DNA of 32,808 nucleotides from Armatimonadota bacterium (lineage in GTDB: Bacteria > Armatimonadota > JAAZEB01): contig JACQGM010000167.1 of the NCBI GenBank assembly GCA_016199585.1, forward strand, positions 1 through 32,808, written 5' to 3'. A program made the position numbers and the translations under genes. Below the pieces are notes generated by a model that had not been told where the DNA came from, did no database searches, and worked only from the letters and a program-made list of their open reading frames with translations. This document shows, in pieces, positions 16,308 through 26,027 of this stretch; within the stretch, counting starts at the first letter, position 1; each line of letters opens with the position of its first letter.

Positions 16308-16362
16308 GCACTGCGGCTGCGGTACTGCCCCCCGGCGGGGGGCAGTACCGCAGCCGCAGTGC
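16308..16362. repeat. Perfect 26-bp hairpin
   Basis: Arms 16308-16333 and 16337-16362 are perfectly complementary with a 3-nt loop. No T-run follows on either strand, and the preceding terminator makes a second ordinary terminator unnecessary. It resembles an extragenic palindrome or cruciform-forming element. With its neighbour it fills the gene-free stretch 16251-16662. Confidence 0.85.
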
Positions 16363-16376
16363 GTGTACGGCTCGCC

Positions 16377-16421
16377 CGAGGGCCTGAGTGCCGAAGGCCG
16401 CCTTCGGCACTCAGGCCCTCG
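16377..16421. repeat. Perfect 21-bp hairpin
   Basis: Arms 16377-16397 and 16401-16421 pair perfectly with a 3-nt loop. Its sequence differs from the hairpin 15 bp to the left, so the two are not simple copies. Beyond it, 16430-16530 shows nothing else recognisable but becomes AT-rich toward the next promoter. Confidence 0.85.
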
Positions 16422-16530
16422 CCGCAGCTCTGAGCCCCGTGCGTCTCCGGCACCACCCGTTCAACGACGCGTAGTTGCGCTAACGTTCACTTATGGAGTC
16501 TTAGCTTGCATTATCAAACAATCATGTCTT

Positions 16531-16574
16531 TCTAATCCAATTCTAATCCGAATCTAATGTTGGCCTGCTATAAT
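16531..16574 (+). promoter_or_regulatory. Promoter of prepilin-like gene B with triple direct repeat in place of -35
   Basis: Three copies of TCTAAT (16531, 16542, 16553) occur at exact 11-bp steps; as 7-mers with 4-bp gaps they are TCTAATC, TCTAATC and TCTAATG. A perfect TATAAT (16569-16574) lies 9 bp after the last copy, and no -35 consensus is present. PhoB/OmpR-family regulators bind 7+4 bp direct repeats and a pho box takes the -35 place about 10 bp before the -10, so this is a strong candidate for such a site. The start would be near 16581. Confidence 0.7.
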
Positions 16575-16662
16575 GAGCGGCGAGAGCAAGTGAGACAGCG
16601 CCTGCCCACACTCCCGGTCGACAGGTGGTTGCTCTCCATCGCTCTGAGAGGAGACACGAGGG

Positions 16663-17436
16663 ATGTTCGGAGGCACACGTGTTCGGCAGGCAGAGGAACG
16701 AAGGGGTTTCACCCTGATCGAATTGCTCGTCGTAATAGCTATCATAGCTATTCTGGCGGCGATTCTCTTTCCGGTCTTCTCCCGCGCAAGGGAGAGAGCG
16801 CGCGCGGCAAGCTGCATGAACAACATGAAGCAGCTCGGCACCGCGTGGATCATGTACATGCAGGACTACGACGCGATCATGAACGAGCAGGTGCGCACGT
16901 ACACGGGGGGGACGATTCTGAACATACAGGTCTGGCCCGTTCTCGCGCAGCCGTACATCAAGAGTTGGGACGTGTTCAAGTGTCCGACGTGGTCCTACCC
17001 CATGATCGTCTACACGGAGCCCCGGTTTCCGCAGTGGATCAGAAAGCCGATGAGCTACGTGTACAACAAGTCCTGCAAGGGCTACTGGAAGCTCAACCCT
17101 GCGTACGAGGGCAAGCAAGGGTTCTGCACGAACCTGAACATCGTGATGTACGATGCGCAGGTGGAGGATCCTGCCGGCACGATCTGGCTGGCGGAAGGCG
17201 GGTACAGGAACACCGGCCCGATCGAGGACCGCGTGATGGGCGTCTGGGGGCAGCTCGCCTACGAATGGCACAACGACTACCACAACAACACCTACATGGG
17301 CGGTAACTCCTCCTACTGGCGCCGCGTCGGCAACCCCCACTTCGACGGCTTCAACGCCACCTTCGGCGACGGGCACGCCAAGTGGGTGAAATGGAAGAGC
17401 GGTACGCCACGGATGTACACCATCGAAGCGGACTGA
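16663..17436 (+). CDS. Prepilin-like secreted protein with H-X9-DG motif, paralogue B
   Basis: 257 residues, the same length as paralogue A. The leader ends RRG and is cleaved before Phe16 (FTLIE, Glu20 at mature +5). The hydrophobic helix, the [12 protein letters not shown] and KQGFC segments, and the C terminus with His226-X9-Asp236-Gly237 are nearly the same as in A. The last 37 residues differ at only two positions. Divergence is greatest in the extreme N terminus and around residues 73-125. AGAGGAG upstream of the ATG is the ribosome site. Different upstream repeats suggest the two copies answer to different signals while sharing a secretion route. Confidence 0.88.
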   Translation: MFGGTRVRQAEERRGFTLIELLVVIAIIAILAAILFPVFSRARERARAASCMNNMKQLGTAWIMYMQDYDAIMNEQVRTYTGGTILNIQVWPVLAQPYIKSWDVFKCPTWSYPMIVYTEPRFPQWIRKPMSYVYNKSCKGYWKLNPAYEGKQGFCTNLNIVMYDAQVEDPAGTIWLAEGGYRNTGPIEDRVMGVWGQLAYEWHNDYHNNTYMGGNSSYWRRVGNPHFDGFNATFGDGHAKWVKWKSGTPRMYTIEAD

Positions 17437-17494
17437 TCGGTGTCGCGCCGGCACCCCTGCGGGGCGGTGAGCCCGAACCTCGTTCCGCGTCCCG

Positions 17495-17522
17495 AAGGGG
17501 CAGATCGCTTGGTCTGCCCCTT
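17495..17522. terminator. Shared terminator between convergent genes
   Basis: A perfect 10-bp stem AAGGGGCAGA/TCTGCCCCTT with an 8-nt loop lies between paralogue B (plus) and the EamA gene (minus), 22 nt from the latter's stop. Arms ending in A/T allow weak termination in both directions. Confidence 0.6.
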
Positions 17523-17544
17523 CCCGCATGCCTCACACCCCCGG

Positions 17545-17967
17545 CTACCGCCGGACGAGCCAGATCCCCACCACCACGAGCAGAATGCCGGCCACCCGCT
17601 CCAGCGTCACCCGTTCGCGCAGGACCAGGAACCCGAGCAGGGCGGCTACCACGGGAAACGTGCCGCAGAGGGGCACCACCTGCGAGGCCTTCCCCAGCTT
17701 CAGCGCCTGGAAGTAGGTCCACTGCCCCAGCGCCGCCGCGAGGAGGGCGCTGACCATGAAGAGCGCCGCCGTCCGCAAGTCGAGGCTGCCCAGCTCCTTC
17801 GCCCGGCCCGTGGCCGCCACCACGCCGCCCATGACCACCGCGGCCGTGATCCCGCGGATGAGCACGCCGATGGCCGGGTCAATCTTATTCGACCCGAGCG
17901 CGATCTTATCAATGATGGGGGCTCCGCCCCACAGAGCCACCGTCAGAGCGACGAAAATCCAGACCAT
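17545..17967 (-). CDS. EamA-type small membrane transporter
   Basis: 140 residues, about half a standard ten-helix EamA/DMT transporter. Hydrophobic segments: MVWIFVALTVALWGG, AIGVLIRGITAAVVMGGVVA, TAALFMVSALLAAALGQWTYF, VVPLCGTFPVVAALLGFL and GILLVVVGIWLV, making about five membrane helices and one EamA domain. Single-domain members are thought to work as dimers; the substrate is unknown. The ATG at 17967 is chosen since it begins the first helix; longer in-frame extensions run through low-complexity sequence into the MarR promoter region. It diverges from the MarR gene. Confidence 0.8.
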   Translation of the reverse strand: MVWIFVALTVALWGGAPIIDKIALGSNKIDPAIGVLIRGITAAVVMGGVVAATGRAKELGSLDLRTAALFMVSALLAAALGQWTYFQALKLGKASQVVPLCGTFPVVAALLGFLVLRERVTLERVAGILLVVVGIWLVRR

Positions 17968-18055
17968 GCGCCGTCCCCCGCGGGAATACCCGCCATTTTC
18001 GGGACGTAGTGCGACAACGGCGCGCCGAATCCTGCTCGCGCTCCCGATCAACCTC

Positions 18056-18084
18056 TTGACACCCGGGCGCAAGCCGGGTATAAT
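18056..18084 (+). promoter_or_regulatory. MarR gene promoter with embedded operator, leaderless
   Basis: A fully consensus promoter: TTGACA (18056-18061), 17 bp, TATAAT (18079-18084). An inverted repeat ACCCGG-N7-CCGGGT (18061-18079) fills the spacer exactly, a natural autoregulatory MarR operator. The ATG at 18091 is 6 nt after the -10 box, so the transcript should begin at the start codon. Confidence 0.82.
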
Positions 18085-18090
18085 GTTGTC

Positions 18091-18549
18091 ATGCCAAAGG
18101 TTAGTACCGCCAATGAAACGATGGAGATGGAGCCGCCGCTGCCGGAGACGCGCCTGGGCCGTCTTCTCTCCCTGGCGCAGAAGCACGCGTCGCGCTCCCT
18201 GCGGGCGGAGTTGGAGCCCTTTGGCATCACCCCGGTGCAGTTCGCCGTCCTCATCGAACTCTACTGCCGCGACGGGCTCTCGCTCAACTCTCTTTCCGAG
18301 CGGTTGCGCGCCGACCCCCCCACGATCAGCGGCGTCGTGGATTGCCTGGTGAGCGCGGGCTACGTGGAGCGACGTCCCGATCCGAACGACCGCCGCCGGC
18401 TCCGCCTCTTCGCCACCGAGAAGGCGCGGGCGATCGAGGACGAGCTGTACGCCGCCGACGCCCGGCGAGAGGCGGCGATGACGCGCCGGTTGGCGCCGGA
18501 AGAGCGGGAGGCGCTCAAGGAGCTCCTGCGCCGGGTGGTGGGCCTGTAG
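18091..18549 (+). CDS. MarR-family transcriptional regulator
   Basis: 152 residues with the MarR winged helix-turn-helix: ITPVQFAVLIELY, the recognition region LSERLRADPPTISGVVDCLVSAGYVERR, and the wing DPNDRRRLRLFAT with the typical DRR. Helices at both ends form the dimer interface. MarR proteins usually repress their own operon and release DNA when a phenolic or drug-like ligand binds. The palindrome in its promoter supports autorepression. No Shine-Dalgarno sequence precedes the ATG, in line with a leaderless message. The ABC exporter gene starts 24 nt after its stop, so the regulated cargo is probably that exporter. Confidence 0.92.
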   Translation: MPKVSTANETMEMEPPLPETRLGRLLSLAQKHASRSLRAELEPFGITPVQFAVLIELYCRDGLSLNSLSERLRADPPTISGVVDCLVSAGYVERRPDPNDRRRLRLFATEKARAIEDELYAADARREAAMTRRLAPEEREALKELLRRVVGL

Positions 18550-18573
18550 CAGTGCAGTTATAGGAGAGTCATA

Positions 18574-21057
<2,484 letters not shown>

Positions 21058-21147
21058 GCCGCGCCCCGGCGCGCCCTGTCGGCGCCCCCATCTGAGGGGA
21101 GCCACCGCCCGCCCAGCACGGCGGCCGCCACCCGCGACAGTGACCGG

Positions 21148-21165
21148 GCCCGGCTTGCGCCGGGC
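21148..21165 (+). terminator. Short hairpin after the ABC gene
   Basis: A perfect 7-bp stem GCCCGGC/GCCGGGC with loop TTGC, 90 nt after the ABC stop. No T-run follows; the role is uncertain. Confidence 0.3.
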
Positions 21166-21338
21166 AGTCGCTGAAGAACGTCCCTTGTCGTACGGCCCCT
21201 GCTCTGCACCCCGGCAGGCATCCGCGAAACTGCTCACCCCGGCACCGGCCACCCGAGGCCCGCTGAACCGTTGCCATCTGCGGCCTCCGCGCCCTCATGC
21301 CTCGCGCATGCGGGATTCCTGAGGATCGGCATCCATCG

Positions 21339-21367
21339 TTGACACCCCTTCTCCCTTCTGCTAGAAT
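21339..21367 (+). promoter_or_regulatory. Promoter of the AAA+ ATPase gene
   Basis: TTGACA (21339-21344), 17 bp, TAGAAT (21362-21367). The start near 21374 leaves about 112 nt before the chosen ATG at 21486. Confidence 0.75.
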
Positions 21368-21485
21368 CCCGATGGTGTACCCGGTGAGTGCGGCGGTCCT
21401 CTTCGTCTCATCCTGCCTGGTGGCTGCGCGTTGGCAGGTCCGCCTGGAGCCCCCCGGCTGCACCCGTGAGCGGAGGCATCACCCG

Positions 21486-23198
21486 ATGGAAACCACAACC
21501 CGGTTCCTGCCCGCCTGGGCGGAAGAGCTGCGCCAGAAGTACCTGGCAGGGGTTGCCAACACCTTCCTGATCCACTTCAACGTGTTCGACCTCGTGCCCT
21601 ACGAGAGCGACTACGTCTCGCTGAAGGACTTCTTCCATCGTTTCTTCGAGGGGAAGAAGGACATCATCGCCTTCTACAACGTCAGCGAGGGCCTGACCTT
21701 CGCCACGGATGAGATGCGGCGCAAGTTCTTCAGCCTGCCCGGGCTGCGCGACGAGTCGTACGCGGCCGGAATCAAGCCGGTGCCGAAGCAGGCGTCGGTG
21801 GTCCTCTGGCTCCTCGAGCGCGCCCTGCAGGCGCCCAAGGCGAGCATCGCCGTGGTGATTGACTTCCTGGAGACGGTGGCGCCGGCGGGGCAGATCTCCT
21901 TCCTCTCCGCCGAAGACCGCCAGAACGTGATCACCCTCCAGCGCTGGGCCTCGAACCAGTACCTGCTGGAGTTGTCCGACACCATCGTCATCACCATCGC
22001 CGCCAAGCTGGGCGACGTTCACGAGAGCCTCCGCTCGGCGCCGCAGGTGGACCTGCAGCAGGTGCCCCGCCCCGACCTCGGGGAGCGCCTCGCCTTCATC
22101 CGCTATCTCGTCGAGCGCCAGGGCGCGGCGCTCGCCCCCGACATGTCCATGGAGCGTCTGGCGGGCCTCACGGCCGGCCTGAACCGCCAGAACCTGGCCA
22201 ACCTCCACAAGCTGGCCCGGCGGGAGAGCAAGCCTCTCGACTACGAGCTGGTGCGCGACACCAAGAAGGAGATCCTCCAGGACGAATCCGCCGGCCTGCT
22301 GGAGGTGGTGGAACCGAAACACGGCCTGGAGAGCATCGGCGGCCTGAGCTACATCAAGGATCGCCTGATGAAGATCGCCCGCTACATGCGCGAGGGGAAC
22401 ACCAAGCGCGTGCCGATGGCCCTCGCCTTCGGGGGACCTCCCGGCACGGGCAAGACCGCGGTCGCCTTCGCCTTCGCCAAGGAATCGGGCGTCAACTGCG
22501 TCATCCTCAAGGAGTCGCGCGAGATGTGGGTCGGCTCCAGCGAGCGCAACCAGGAGTACGTCTTCCGCCTGATCGAGGCGATGGCGCCGGTGATCGTCAT
22601 CGTGGACGAGGCGGACCAGAGCGAGGGCGCGCGCGGCAGCATGTCCGACTCCGAGGTGGACAAGCGCCTCTGGGCGCAGAAGATCCGCTTCATGGGCGAC
22701 GCGGCGCACCGCGGGCGGATCATCTTCATCTTCACCAGCAACCGCCTCGACCTGATTGACGTGGCGATGAAGCGCCGCGGGCGCATTGACCAGATCATCC
22801 CCTTCCTCTACCTGGAAGACGACATGCGCCCCGCCATCTTCCAGGCGATCATGAGGCGGGAGAACATCCCCTACGATGTGAAGGAGTGGCCGCCGATCAC
22901 CGCCGCCACCGCGCGCTTCTCCGGCGCCGATATCGAGTCCGTCGTCCTCAACGCCGACGAGATCGCCGACGAGGAAGACGCTTCCGCCGTTACCGACCGC
23001 CACCTCCTCGCCGCCCTCGACGACTTCATCCAGGCGCGCAACGAGGATATGATCCGCTACATGGAGCTCCTCGCTCTCACCGACTGCTCCACCCGCAGCA
23101 TGCTCCCGGAATCGCTGCGCGACACCTTCGACCGCAACGAGGCGCTGGCCGAGCTGGAGGAGCTGCGCACCAAGCTGCGAATCGAGGGGCTGGTGTAG
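21486..23198 (+). CDS. Two-domain AAA+ ATPase with a degenerate first domain
   Basis: 570 residues from ATG 21486, chosen for GGAGG 9 nt upstream and because the promoter lies inside the longer frame. Residues 1-235 look like a AAA-type fold (VVLWLLERALQ, IAVVIDFLETVAP, DTIVITIAAKL) but lack a P-loop. The second domain is complete: Walker A GGPPGTGKT (316-324), Walker B IVDEAD (Asp374-Glu375), sensor-1 Asn419 in FTSN, and arginine finger region RRGRID (430-435). Helical lid residues follow. This arrangement resembles Ycf46-like and other paired AAA proteins with one inactive domain. It probably assembles as a ring to remodel a protein; no partner gene is visible beside it. Confidence 0.85.
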   Translation: METTTRFLPAWAEELRQKYLAGVANTFLIHFNVFDLVPYESDYVSLKDFFHRFFEGKKDIIAFYNVSEGLTFATDEMRRKFFSLPGLRDESYAAGIKPVPKQASVVLWLLERALQAPKASIAVVIDFLETVAPAGQISFLSAEDRQNVITLQRWASNQYLLELSDTIVITIAAKLGDVHESLRSAPQVDLQQVPRPDLGERLAFIRYLVERQGAALAPDMSMERLAGLTAGLNRQNLANLHKLARRESKPLDYELVRDTKKEILQDESAGLLEVVEPKHGLESIGGLSYIKDRLMKIARYMREGNTKRVPMALAFGGPPGTGKTAVAFAFAKESGVNCVILKESREMWVGSSERNQEYVFRLIEAMAPVIVIVDEADQSEGARGSMSDSEVDKRLWAQKIRFMGDAAHRGRIIFIFTSNRLDLIDVAMKRRGRIDQIIPFLYLEDDMRPAIFQAIMRRENIPYDVKEWPPITAATARFSGADIESVVLNADEIADEEDASAVTDRHLLAALDDFIQARNEDMIRYMELLALTDCSTRSMLPESLRDTFDRNEALAELEELRTKLRIEGLV

Positions 23199-23222
23199 GA
23201 CTTGCGATTGCCGATTGATCCC

Positions 23223-23262
23223 GGCCCTTCGACGTACTGCCTGGGCCCTTCGACGTACTGCC
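23223..23262. repeat. Two copies of a 19-bp direct repeat
   Basis: GGCCCTTCGACGTACTGCC occurs at 23223-23241 and 23244-23262, identical, at a 21-bp step. It resembles the CCCTTCGAC-type dispersed intergenic repeats seen in several high-GC lineages. It lies 24 bp after the ATPase stop. Confidence 0.8.
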
Positions 23263-23320
23263 CGGAGCGCCCGAGAATCGGGCCGGTAGCCTGCCGGCGG
23301 TGCGTGGCTGGTGAAGAGCG

Positions 23321-23349
23321 CGCCCCCGGGAAAGGGATTCCCGGGGGCG
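23321..23349 (+). terminator. Candidate terminator hairpin after the ATPase gene
   Basis: A perfect 12-bp stem, CGCCCCCGGGAA paired with TTCCCGGGGGCG, and a 5-nt loop. Only TTG follows, so it is a weak intrinsic terminator at best. Confidence 0.45.
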
Positions 23350-23445
23350 TTGCCGTCAATCCGTGCCTCAGTCCCAGAGCCAGAGGCGGTTGGCGGGGGC
23401 CTCCCATTCGGCGGGTAAGGGTCTCCGCTCGATAGTTCGGGACAC

Positions 23446-23469
23446 CGCCCGGCGATGAATCGCCGGGCG
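23446..23469. repeat. Perfect 11-bp hairpin
   Basis: CGCCCGGCGAT and ATCGCCGGGCG separated by two bases; closing pairs would open to a small loop. Function unknown. Confidence 0.6.
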
Positions 23470-23645
23470 TGCCCGAGCGACCGGACGGCCAACGCACGCT
23501 GATGGTGAAGGCCATGCGTCTGGGTCGAACTCCTCCGCGCGCGTGGGCGAGAGAATGGCACGCGCTCACAGGATACGACGGATCGGGCTGGAGGCACCTT
23601 GCCCACCCACCCCGCCCCCGCCGGTTCCGCTTCGGCCGGGGGTGC

Positions 23646-23948
23646 CTACGGCTCCCACAGGTGGGCGCGGAGATCCATGCGGCCCTCCGCATCGAAGGAG
23701 ACGCCCTCGGCTTCGAGGCGGCGGCGCTGCTCGCGCATTGATCCGGTGTCGGGACGGGGGGAGATGACGCCGCGCGAGGAGACCACGCGGTGCCAGGGCA
23801 CGTCGTGGGGCGCCCGGCGCATGGCGAAACCGACGGCGCGGGCGCGCCCGAAGCAGCCGAGCGCGTCGGCAATCTGCCCGTAGGTCATCACGCGCCCGCG
23901 TGGGATGCGGCGGACCAGCGCCCAAACGCTCGCAGGGAAGTCTTCCAT
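23646..23948 (-). CDS. Alkyltransferase-like protein (ATL), MGMT family
   Basis: 100 residues, the size of stand-alone MGMT C-terminal domains. The active-site motif of the methyltransferases, PCHRV, reads PWHRV here (51-55): Trp52 replaces the reactive cysteine, as in E. coli YbaZ. Such proteins bind O6-alkylguanine, flip it out with a Tyr (TYGQIA) and an Arg finger (GRARAVGFAMR), and hand the lesion to nucleotide excision repair instead of removing the alkyl group. The fold is otherwise complete. It lies 88 nt downstream of the STAS gene on the same strand, so they may be co-transcribed. No clear ribosome site is visible. Confidence 0.9.
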   Translation of the reverse strand: MEDFPASVWALVRRIPRGRVMTYGQIADALGCFGRARAVGFAMRRAPHDVPWHRVVSSRGVISPRPDTGSMREQRRRLEAEGVSFDAEGRMDLRAHLWEP

Positions 23949-24036
23949 TCGAGCGCGGAGTGAGGATGAGCGGGTAGCGAGCGATGAATGACGGATGCCT
24001 CCGGCTCAGCGCCTCCGGCCCCCGGCGCGGGCGGGA

Positions 24037-24390
24037 TCACGCGCCCCGCGCGAGGGCGGCGACGGCCTCCTGCGTGTTGCCGTGGACGTCGAAGACGCGC
24101 GCGAGGTGCGTCATCTCGAGGGCCTTGGCGACCGCCGGGCTCAGGTGGACCAGGCGCAGGCTGCCGCTCGCCTCCACGACGCGGCGGCGGGCGCCGATGA
24201 GCGAGCCGAGACCCACGCTGTCAATGAACTTCACCCGCCGCATGTTGAGGAGGATGTGGCGGTAGCCCTCCTCCACCAGCGACGAGATCCGTGTCTTCAA
24301 GAGCTCGGCGGTCTGCACGTCCACCCGCCCGCGCAGCAGCATCTCCGCGATCTCGCCCGTCTCCTTCTTGACCACAATCTCTAGATCCAT
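24037..24390 (-). CDS. STAS-domain anti-sigma factor antagonist
   Basis: 117 residues, the size of SpoIIAA/RsbV. The STAS core is clear: LRGRVDVQTAELLKTRI, YRHILLNMRRVKFIDSVGLG, and LVHLSPAVAKALEMTHLARVF. Ser58 in FIDSVGLG aligns with the serine that an anti-sigma kinase phosphorylates in SpoIIAA and RsbV, so partner switching by phosphorylation is expected. Start ATG 24390 is chosen because AGAGGGAG stands just before it; a longer ORF to 24465 lacks this. No anti-sigma kinase, phosphatase or sigma factor is adjacent, so its partners must be elsewhere. It is likely cytoplasmic. Confidence 0.9.
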   Translation of the reverse strand: MDLEIVVKKETGEIAEMLLRGRVDVQTAELLKTRISSLVEEGYRHILLNMRRVKFIDSVGLGSLIGARRRVVEASGSLRLVHLSPAVAKALEMTHLARVFDVHGNTQEAVAALARGA

Positions 24391-24893
24391 TGTCTCCCTC
24401 TCTACCCACTGCCCCCGATGACGGCGCGTGGCAACGCGAGGCCCCAACACCACCCGGGCGGCCATCGGGGATGAGAAACCTTACGCGGGCCGTGCCGCTC
24501 CTGCAACAGCCGCCTGGCGCCCGCGCGCGCATCCTGGAGTATCAGCAGCCTGTGCAATTAGAATGCCGTACCGGCGCCCGCGCCACGCAGCGCTTCCTTC
24601 AGCACCGGATCCCCGTCGGCGATTGGAATGGCGTGCGCCCCGGGCGCTCCTCGTCGCCAGCGCGGAGGGCAGTCCCGCTCTCCTTCGCCGAGCCGGCCGG
24701 GCGGTCCGCGCTCCTCGGCCGCGCGCCACCGCGCGAGGCTCATCGGCGAAGCTGGCAAGTCATTCTTTCCCGTTCCGCGATGGCCGAAACGCGCTGCGCG
24801 GCGGCGCCGCCCTTGCGGGGCGCTGCAGCGCGGGGCCGCCTCCCTGCCCGGGAGGCGGCCGCCGCCCCGAGCGCTGCCGCGCCCTGCCTCGGG
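24391..24893. other. Gene-free stretch upstream of the STAS gene
   Basis: No convincing gene is seen on either strand; long open frames here are GC-driven shadows. The only clear element is an 11-bp perfect hairpin at 24834-24860, described separately. A less GC-rich patch at 24540-24575 may hold the STAS promoter, but no consensus pair is readable. Confidence 0.5.
24834..24860 (-). terminator. Candidate terminator after the secretin-N-like gene
   Basis: A perfect 11-bp stem GGCCGCCTCCC/GGGAGGCGGCC with loop TGCCC lies 33 nt past the minus-strand stop at 24894. No T-run accompanies it. Confidence 0.45.
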
Positions 24894-26000
24894 TCACCGC
24901 CGGGCGGGTGGCTGCGGAGCGCCGCCGCGGCCCGGCGTCGCAGGTCTGGGCTGGGGCGTGGGCTGCCTCAAGCGGTTGATCAGCATCTCGTACGCCCGGG
25001 CCGCCGGCTGGAACTCGCGCTGCTGCTCGGGCGTGAGCTGCCGCATCTGGCTCATGTAAGGCTGAGCGCGCTGTTGGATCATGGCGCCCACCTGCTTGCG
25101 CTCCTCCGGCGAGAGCTTGGCCACCCCGCGGCTGAGGCCCACCAGTTGCGCGGTGATACTCTGCACCTGCTGCTGGCGCTGGCGCGGATCCAGCCGCAGC
25201 AGGTTCCCGATCTGCTGGCTGGCCACTACTTGGCGCTGCTGCGGCGTCATCCTCGCCCACTGCTGCGCCTGGCGGCGCGCCTCCTGCGCCGCCACTTCCT
25301 CGTCGTCGGGCACCGCGCCCGCACCCGTGGTCGGTGCGCTCTTCAGTTGATAGACGAGTGTCCACGCCATGTCGAGCTGTTGGCAGAGAGACGTGAGGAC
25401 ATCCGGCAGCGGCGTGTCCGCCGCAGCGAGCGTCGCCTCGCCCTTCAGGTCCTCGGGCGCCTCGATGGAGACGTGCGCCATCTCTGCCACTGTGGCGATC
25501 ACGGCTGCCACCGGCATCGGGTTGGCAAGACTGAGCGACAGGCGGGGCAGGCCCATCGGCAGCCTCAACACGTCCGGGGCGAGCGGGCTCCCCTCCTTCT
25601 TGGGCACAATGACGAAGACGCGCGAGGCCGTGTACCCCGGCGGCCGCGCCACCGTCATCAAGGCGGTCTCAAAGGGCTGGTCGGTGAAGTCGGCGGACAC
25701 GCTGCCGCGCGGCTCCCCCTCGACGCGGATCGTCCATCCGGATTCCTTCGCCAGCGCCTCGATCACCGGCTTCGCCGGCACGTTGACGGCGCGAAGGGTG
25801 AGCTTCGTGCCGCCCTCGCTGGCAGACAGGATGAAGTCGTTGGCGGCGGCGGCCGCGCCTGTGGGCGCCGCCGGCTGCTCGGCTTTCGTCTCGGCGGCCT
25901 TCTCCGGCTGGACCGGCGGCGGCGCGTCACCCCCCTCGGCGGCACTCGCCGCCGCGGCGGCGCACAACAGCAGGGCCAGCAGCAGTGAACGGAGTGCCAT
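24894..26000 (-). CDS. Exported protein with two secretin-N (STN-like) units and an LTxxQ-like helical tail
   Basis: 368 residues with a signal peptide cleaved near residue 20. Two repeats resemble the short N-terminal domain of secretins and TonB receptors: about 67-118 (LTLRAVNVPAKPVIEALAKESGW) and about 153-217 (LSLANPMPVAAVIATVAEMA). There is no beta-barrel or secretin pore. The Gln/Arg-rich helical C terminus contains MTPQQ (251-255), LSPEE (296-300) and LTPEQ (322-326), similar to the LTxxQ motifs of the periplasmic proteins CpxP and Spy. It ends in a Pro/Gly-rich tail. It is likely a periplasmic adaptor or chaperone; this is inference. AAAGGGGGAGA precedes the ATG, and the gene lies 27 nt after the DUF72 gene. 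Confidence 0.78.
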   Translation of the reverse strand: MALRSLLLALLLCAAAAASAAEGGDAPPPVQPEKAAETKAEQPAAPTGAAAAANDFILSASEGGTKLTLRAVNVPAKPVIEALAKESGWTIRVEGEPRGSVSADFTDQPFETALMTVARPPGYTASRVFVIVPKKEGSPLAPDVLRLPMGLPRLSLSLANPMPVAAVIATVAEMAHVSIEAPEDLKGEATLAAADTPLPDVLTSLCQQLDMAWTLVYQLKSAPTTGAGAVPDDEEVAAQEARRQAQQWARMTPQQRQVVASQQIGNLLRLDPRQRQQQVQSITAQLVGLSRGVAKLSPEERKQVGAMIQQRAQPYMSQMRQLTPEQQREFQPAARAYEMLINRLRQPTPQPRPATPGRGGAPQPPARR

Positions 26001-26027
26001 AGCGTCTCCCCCTTTCCGGTCTCGGAA

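Larger units (their letters stand above)
23263..23645. other. Intergenic stretch with hairpins, no gene seen
   Basis: Between the repeat and the alkyltransferase-like gene I find no credible coding region on either strand. Besides the two listed hairpins there is an imperfect stem near 23610-23640 that could end the minus-strand transcript of the alkyltransferase-like gene. Confidence 0.6.

Noticed and set aside
23223-23262. Direct repeats as a possible CRISPR array
   Set aside because: Only two copies with a 2-bp gap, no spacers and no cas genes.
21408-23606. A 732-codon open frame on the minus strand
   Set aside because: Antisense to the AAA+ gene with its intact Walker motifs; composition is His/Val/Leu/Gln-rich as expected from reversed codons.
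24390-25988. A 532-codon open frame on the plus strand
   Set aside because: Arg/His/Leu-rich shadow of the minus-strand secretin-N-like gene, extending through the gene-free stretch only because of high GC.
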